From: Myxococcales bacterium
Lineage (GTDB): Bacteria > Myxococcota_A > Polyangia > Nannocystales > Nannocystaceae
Assembly (NCBI GenBank): GCA_020633335.1
Contig: JACKDU010000031.1
Location: forward strand, 1-5,460
Direction: 5' to 3'
DNA length: 5,460 bases
Below are positions 3,623 to 5,460 of this stretch, piece by piece; position 1 is the stretch's first letter, and each line of letters begins with the position of its first letter. The notes under the pieces are model-generated. The model had not been told where the DNA came from and ran no database searches. It was given only the letters and a program-made list of their open reading frames with translations. The position numbers and the translations under genes were made by a program.

Positions 3623-5460
3623 GCTTGGTCGGCTTCCTCTCCGGCCTCGGCGCGCGCCTCGGCCTCGAAGGCGGCGTCGCTCTCCGCCAGGGCCTCCTCG
3701 CTGATCCGCGAGAGGTCGACGATCGCCGGGCCGCCGAAGAGACCGCCCTGGCCGGCCGCGCAGCTCTCGGCGAGCTTCTGCGACTGGCGCGCGACGTGGC
3801 GGGCGACCCGGCGGAGGCGCTCGTACGCCGCCCCGAAGGCGCCTTGGTTGACGCGATCGCGGGCCTGCCGGTAGTAGCCGAGCGCGGTCCGGAGGAGGCT
3901 CGTCGCCTCCTCCTTCGCCGCCCCTTGGCAGCTCGGCGCGTCGATCAGCGCCCGCGCGAGGAGGAGGCACTTGCGCGCCTGCTCCAGCGCTAGCGGCGTC
4001 TTTCGCAGGGTCGTCGCAAGGTTGTCGTAGAGCCCCCAGATCTCGCGGAGGAAGTCGTCGTCCTTCTCGTCCGAGTCGTAGTAGTAGAGCGCGTCATGGG
4101 GCCCGAGCGGCGGCCCCTCGTTGCCCCGGTGCTCGATGTTCTCGATCTCGATCTCGTCGTCATCGATCCGGTCGCCCGCCACCACCCGGACGTAGCGGCG
4201 CGAGACCCCGGCGTCGTCCTCTCGCATCACGTAGTAGCCGGCGCTCGCCGTCCCGCGGAGGTAGCCCGACCTCAGGAGCAAGCGCTCGCGCCCGTCGCTC
4301 TGGTCGACCTCGACGGCGTCCTCGGCCCGCATCTCCACGTCCTTGATCTGGTCGCGGATCCGAGTCAGGAGCACCTCGAGATCGTAGGCGCTGGGATCGA
4401 CGGGCTCGCGCCGGGCGCGGCGTCGCTTCGAGCGCGCATCGACCTCGGGCTCGGTGCGGTCGCTGTAGAGGTAGTTGTGGATCCACTCGCGGATCGAGGT
4501 CCACTCCGTCGGCCATGCGGTCGCTAGATCGGAGGCCGTCGGAATGTCGCCGGCGAGGTCCCCGAGGGCCGCGACGAGCTCCTGGTAGCCTCCAGGGTCG
4601 CGCGCCGCCTCGCGGATCCGGTCGAGCTCCTCGCTCTCTTGCTGGGCCCGTCGACGCTCGACCGCCGCCTGGATCGACGCGCCAAGTGAAGGTCCCTCCT
4701 CGCTCATGGGAGCGCTCGGCGCGGGCTCAGCCTCGGCGGGCTCGACCTCGTCTGCCGAGGTAGCCGGCGCAGGCGTCTCCTTGCCATCCTCGCCCTTCTC
4801 GGCCTTCTTCGCCGCCTCCTCGGCGGCCCTCCGCTCCCGCGCGGTCGCGTCCGCGGCCCGCTGGACCTCAGGCGGGATCCGCTGGCCCCACCAAAGGCGC
4901 GCGACTGCGTTGAGCTCGTACCCCGAAAGACCCGAGCCCGGCGCCAGGCTGAGGAAGCGCGCGTATCCCTCCTGCGTCCACGGTAGCAGCTCGACCCCCG
5001 CCGGCACCGCGCCCTCGACCAGCCGCAGCGCATCCCCCTCGATCGCCGGTAGCTTGAGCCGCTCACTCGCCGCGGCCGCTCGCACCCGATCCGCGATCTC
5101 CGGCCACACGCGGGCGCGAAACGCCTCACTCGCGCCATCAAAGGTCGCCCCCAGGAGCGTCTCCAACGTCGAGCTCGCCGCCAGATCGCGGGCCTCGCGG
5201 ACCATCTTCGCGTCGTCGTCCGCCGGCCACTGCGCCGCGAGCCCAAAGCTCGCCACCCCGAAGGCCGACCCGAGGTCGCTCGGGTGGCGCGCGTGCCAGC
5301 GGGCGCTCCCGGCCTCGCGGACCGCGATCTTCTGGGCCGCGTCAGGATCCGCGGCGTCGATCGGCCGGCCGATTTCGACGAAGCTCCCGGGCTCCACCTC
5401 GGACCCGAGCCGCAGGCCGTCGTAGAGCGGGATCCCATCGGGCGCGGTCAGGAAGACCAG
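3619..5460 (-). CDS. Large unrecognised soluble protein, 5' end beyond the window
   Basis: The frame is open from the right edge to TGA at 3621-3619, giving 613 visible residues, numbered here from the edge. No membrane segment or catalytic motif that I recognise is present. Residues 1-190 look folded and Ala/Leu-rich (LYDGLRLGSEV, FVEIGRPI, YARFLSLAPGSGLSGYEL). About 195-285 is charged and low in complexity (Ala/Glu/Lys with a Pro/Glu linker), likely coiled coil or disordered. A basic cluster (KRRRARR) sits near 345-351. About 390-465 seems beta-rich and acidic (SGYLRGTASAGYYV, RRYVRVVAGDR, ALYYYDSDE). The C-terminal 470-585 is helical with Cys498, Cys511 and Cys567. A GTG at 5397 could be an in-frame start, but it has no clear ribosome binding site and the residues before it read as ordinary protein. 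It is translationally coupled to the 70-aa membrane protein by ATGA. Possibly a structural or adsorption protein of the element; function unknown. Confidence 0.85.
   Translation of the reverse strand: MVFLTAPDGIPLYDGLRLGSEVEPGSFVEIGRPIDAADPDAAQKIAVREAGSARWHARHPSDLGSAFGVASFGLAAQWPADDDAKMVREARDLAASSTLETLLGATFDGASEAFRARVWPEIADRVRAAAASERLKLPAIEGDALRLVEGAVPAGVELLPWTQEGYARFLSLAPGSGLSGYELNAVARLWWGQRIPPEVQRAADATARERRAAEEAAKKAEKGEDGKETPAPATSADEVEPAEAEPAPSAPMSEEGPSLGASIQAAVERRRAQQESEELDRIREAARDPGGYQELVAALGDLAGDIPTASDLATAWPTEWTSIREWIHNYLYSDRTEPEVDARSKRRRARREPVDPSAYDLEVLLTRIRDQIKDVEMRAEDAVEVDQSDGRERLLLRSGYLRGTASAGYYVMREDDAGVSRRYVRVVAGDRIDDDEIEIENIEHRGNEGPPLGPHDALYYYDSDEKDDDFLREIWGLYDNLATTLRKTPLALEQARKCLLLARALIDAPSCQGAAKEEATSLLRTALGYYRQARDRVNQGAFGAAYERLRRVARHVARQSQKLAESCAAGQGGLFGGPAIVDLSRISEEALAESDAAFEAEARAEAGEEADQA

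Noticed and set aside
3623..3970. N-terminal extension of the 70-aa protein
   Set aside because: The added sequence is Arg/Gly/Pro-rich and overlaps the coding sequence of the large upstream gene; the ATGA at 3619-3622 is the natural start.
2789..3993. Two overlapping plus-strand frames of more than 350 codons
   Set aside because: They are Ser/Ala/Gly- or Arg-rich without domain-like pattern and antisense to well-supported minus-strand genes.
5395..5397. GTG as the true start of the large right-edge gene
   Set aside because: The 21 codons to its right are open and read as ordinary protein, and no Shine-Dalgarno sequence precedes the GTG, so a start outside the window is more likely. Not excluded.
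1..5460. tRNA, rRNA, CRISPR array, insertion sequence or attachment-site repeat
   Set aside because: I found no cloverleaf, repeat-spacer pattern, transposase or long direct repeat. The attachment site would be expected beyond the integrase end, outside the window.

Overview
This is a high-GC bacterial window (about two thirds G+C by eye, with strongly GC-ending codons). All convincing genes lie on the minus strand, so transcription runs from the right edge to the left edge. The composition and strong AGGAGG-type ribosome binding sites would fit a myxobacterium or another high-GC lineage. No gene here fixes the taxon, so that is a weak inference. The window looks like the end of an integrated mobile element (prophage, integrative element or satellite), because it finishes in an excisionase-like gene followed by a tyrosine integrase.

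Layout in transcription order. (1) 5460-3619: the 3' part of a long unrecognised soluble protein (at least 613 aa), open through the right edge. (2) 3622-3410: a 70-aa protein with one membrane segment and a basic C-terminus. (3) 3396-2188: a 402-aa protein with an N-terminal signal or anchor segment, Pro/Ala/Glu-rich stretches, a duplicated helical repeat and an Asp-rich tail. (4) 2178-1978: a 66-aa protein whose only membrane segment carries an unbroken five-glycine zipper. (5) 1981-1349: a 210-aa protein with a C-terminal membrane anchor. (6) 1348-1238: a non-coding gap containing a GC-rich hairpin. (7) 1237-1007: a small helix-turn-helix protein of the excisionase/AlpA type. (8) 1010 to the left edge: a tyrosine recombinase. 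Its Arg, Lys, His-x-x-Arg and second His boxes are visible, and it is cut just before the expected catalytic tyrosine.

Genes 1-5 form one tight operon. Two junctions are 4-bp ATGA overlaps and two are 9- or 13-nt gaps in which the upstream stop codon abuts or is built into the next Shine-Dalgarno sequence. Excisionase and integrase are coupled by a third ATGA overlap. Only the E-F gap could separate two transcripts, and no canonical promoter or terminator is evident there.

The integration pair is the only part with a recognisable function. The five upstream genes match no family I know, but four carry a membrane or export segment. An envelope-directed or virion-membrane module of a mobile element is a reasonable hypothesis, not a demonstrated one. 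The packaging ATPase, capsid or replication genes that would identify the element must lie beyond the right edge if they exist.
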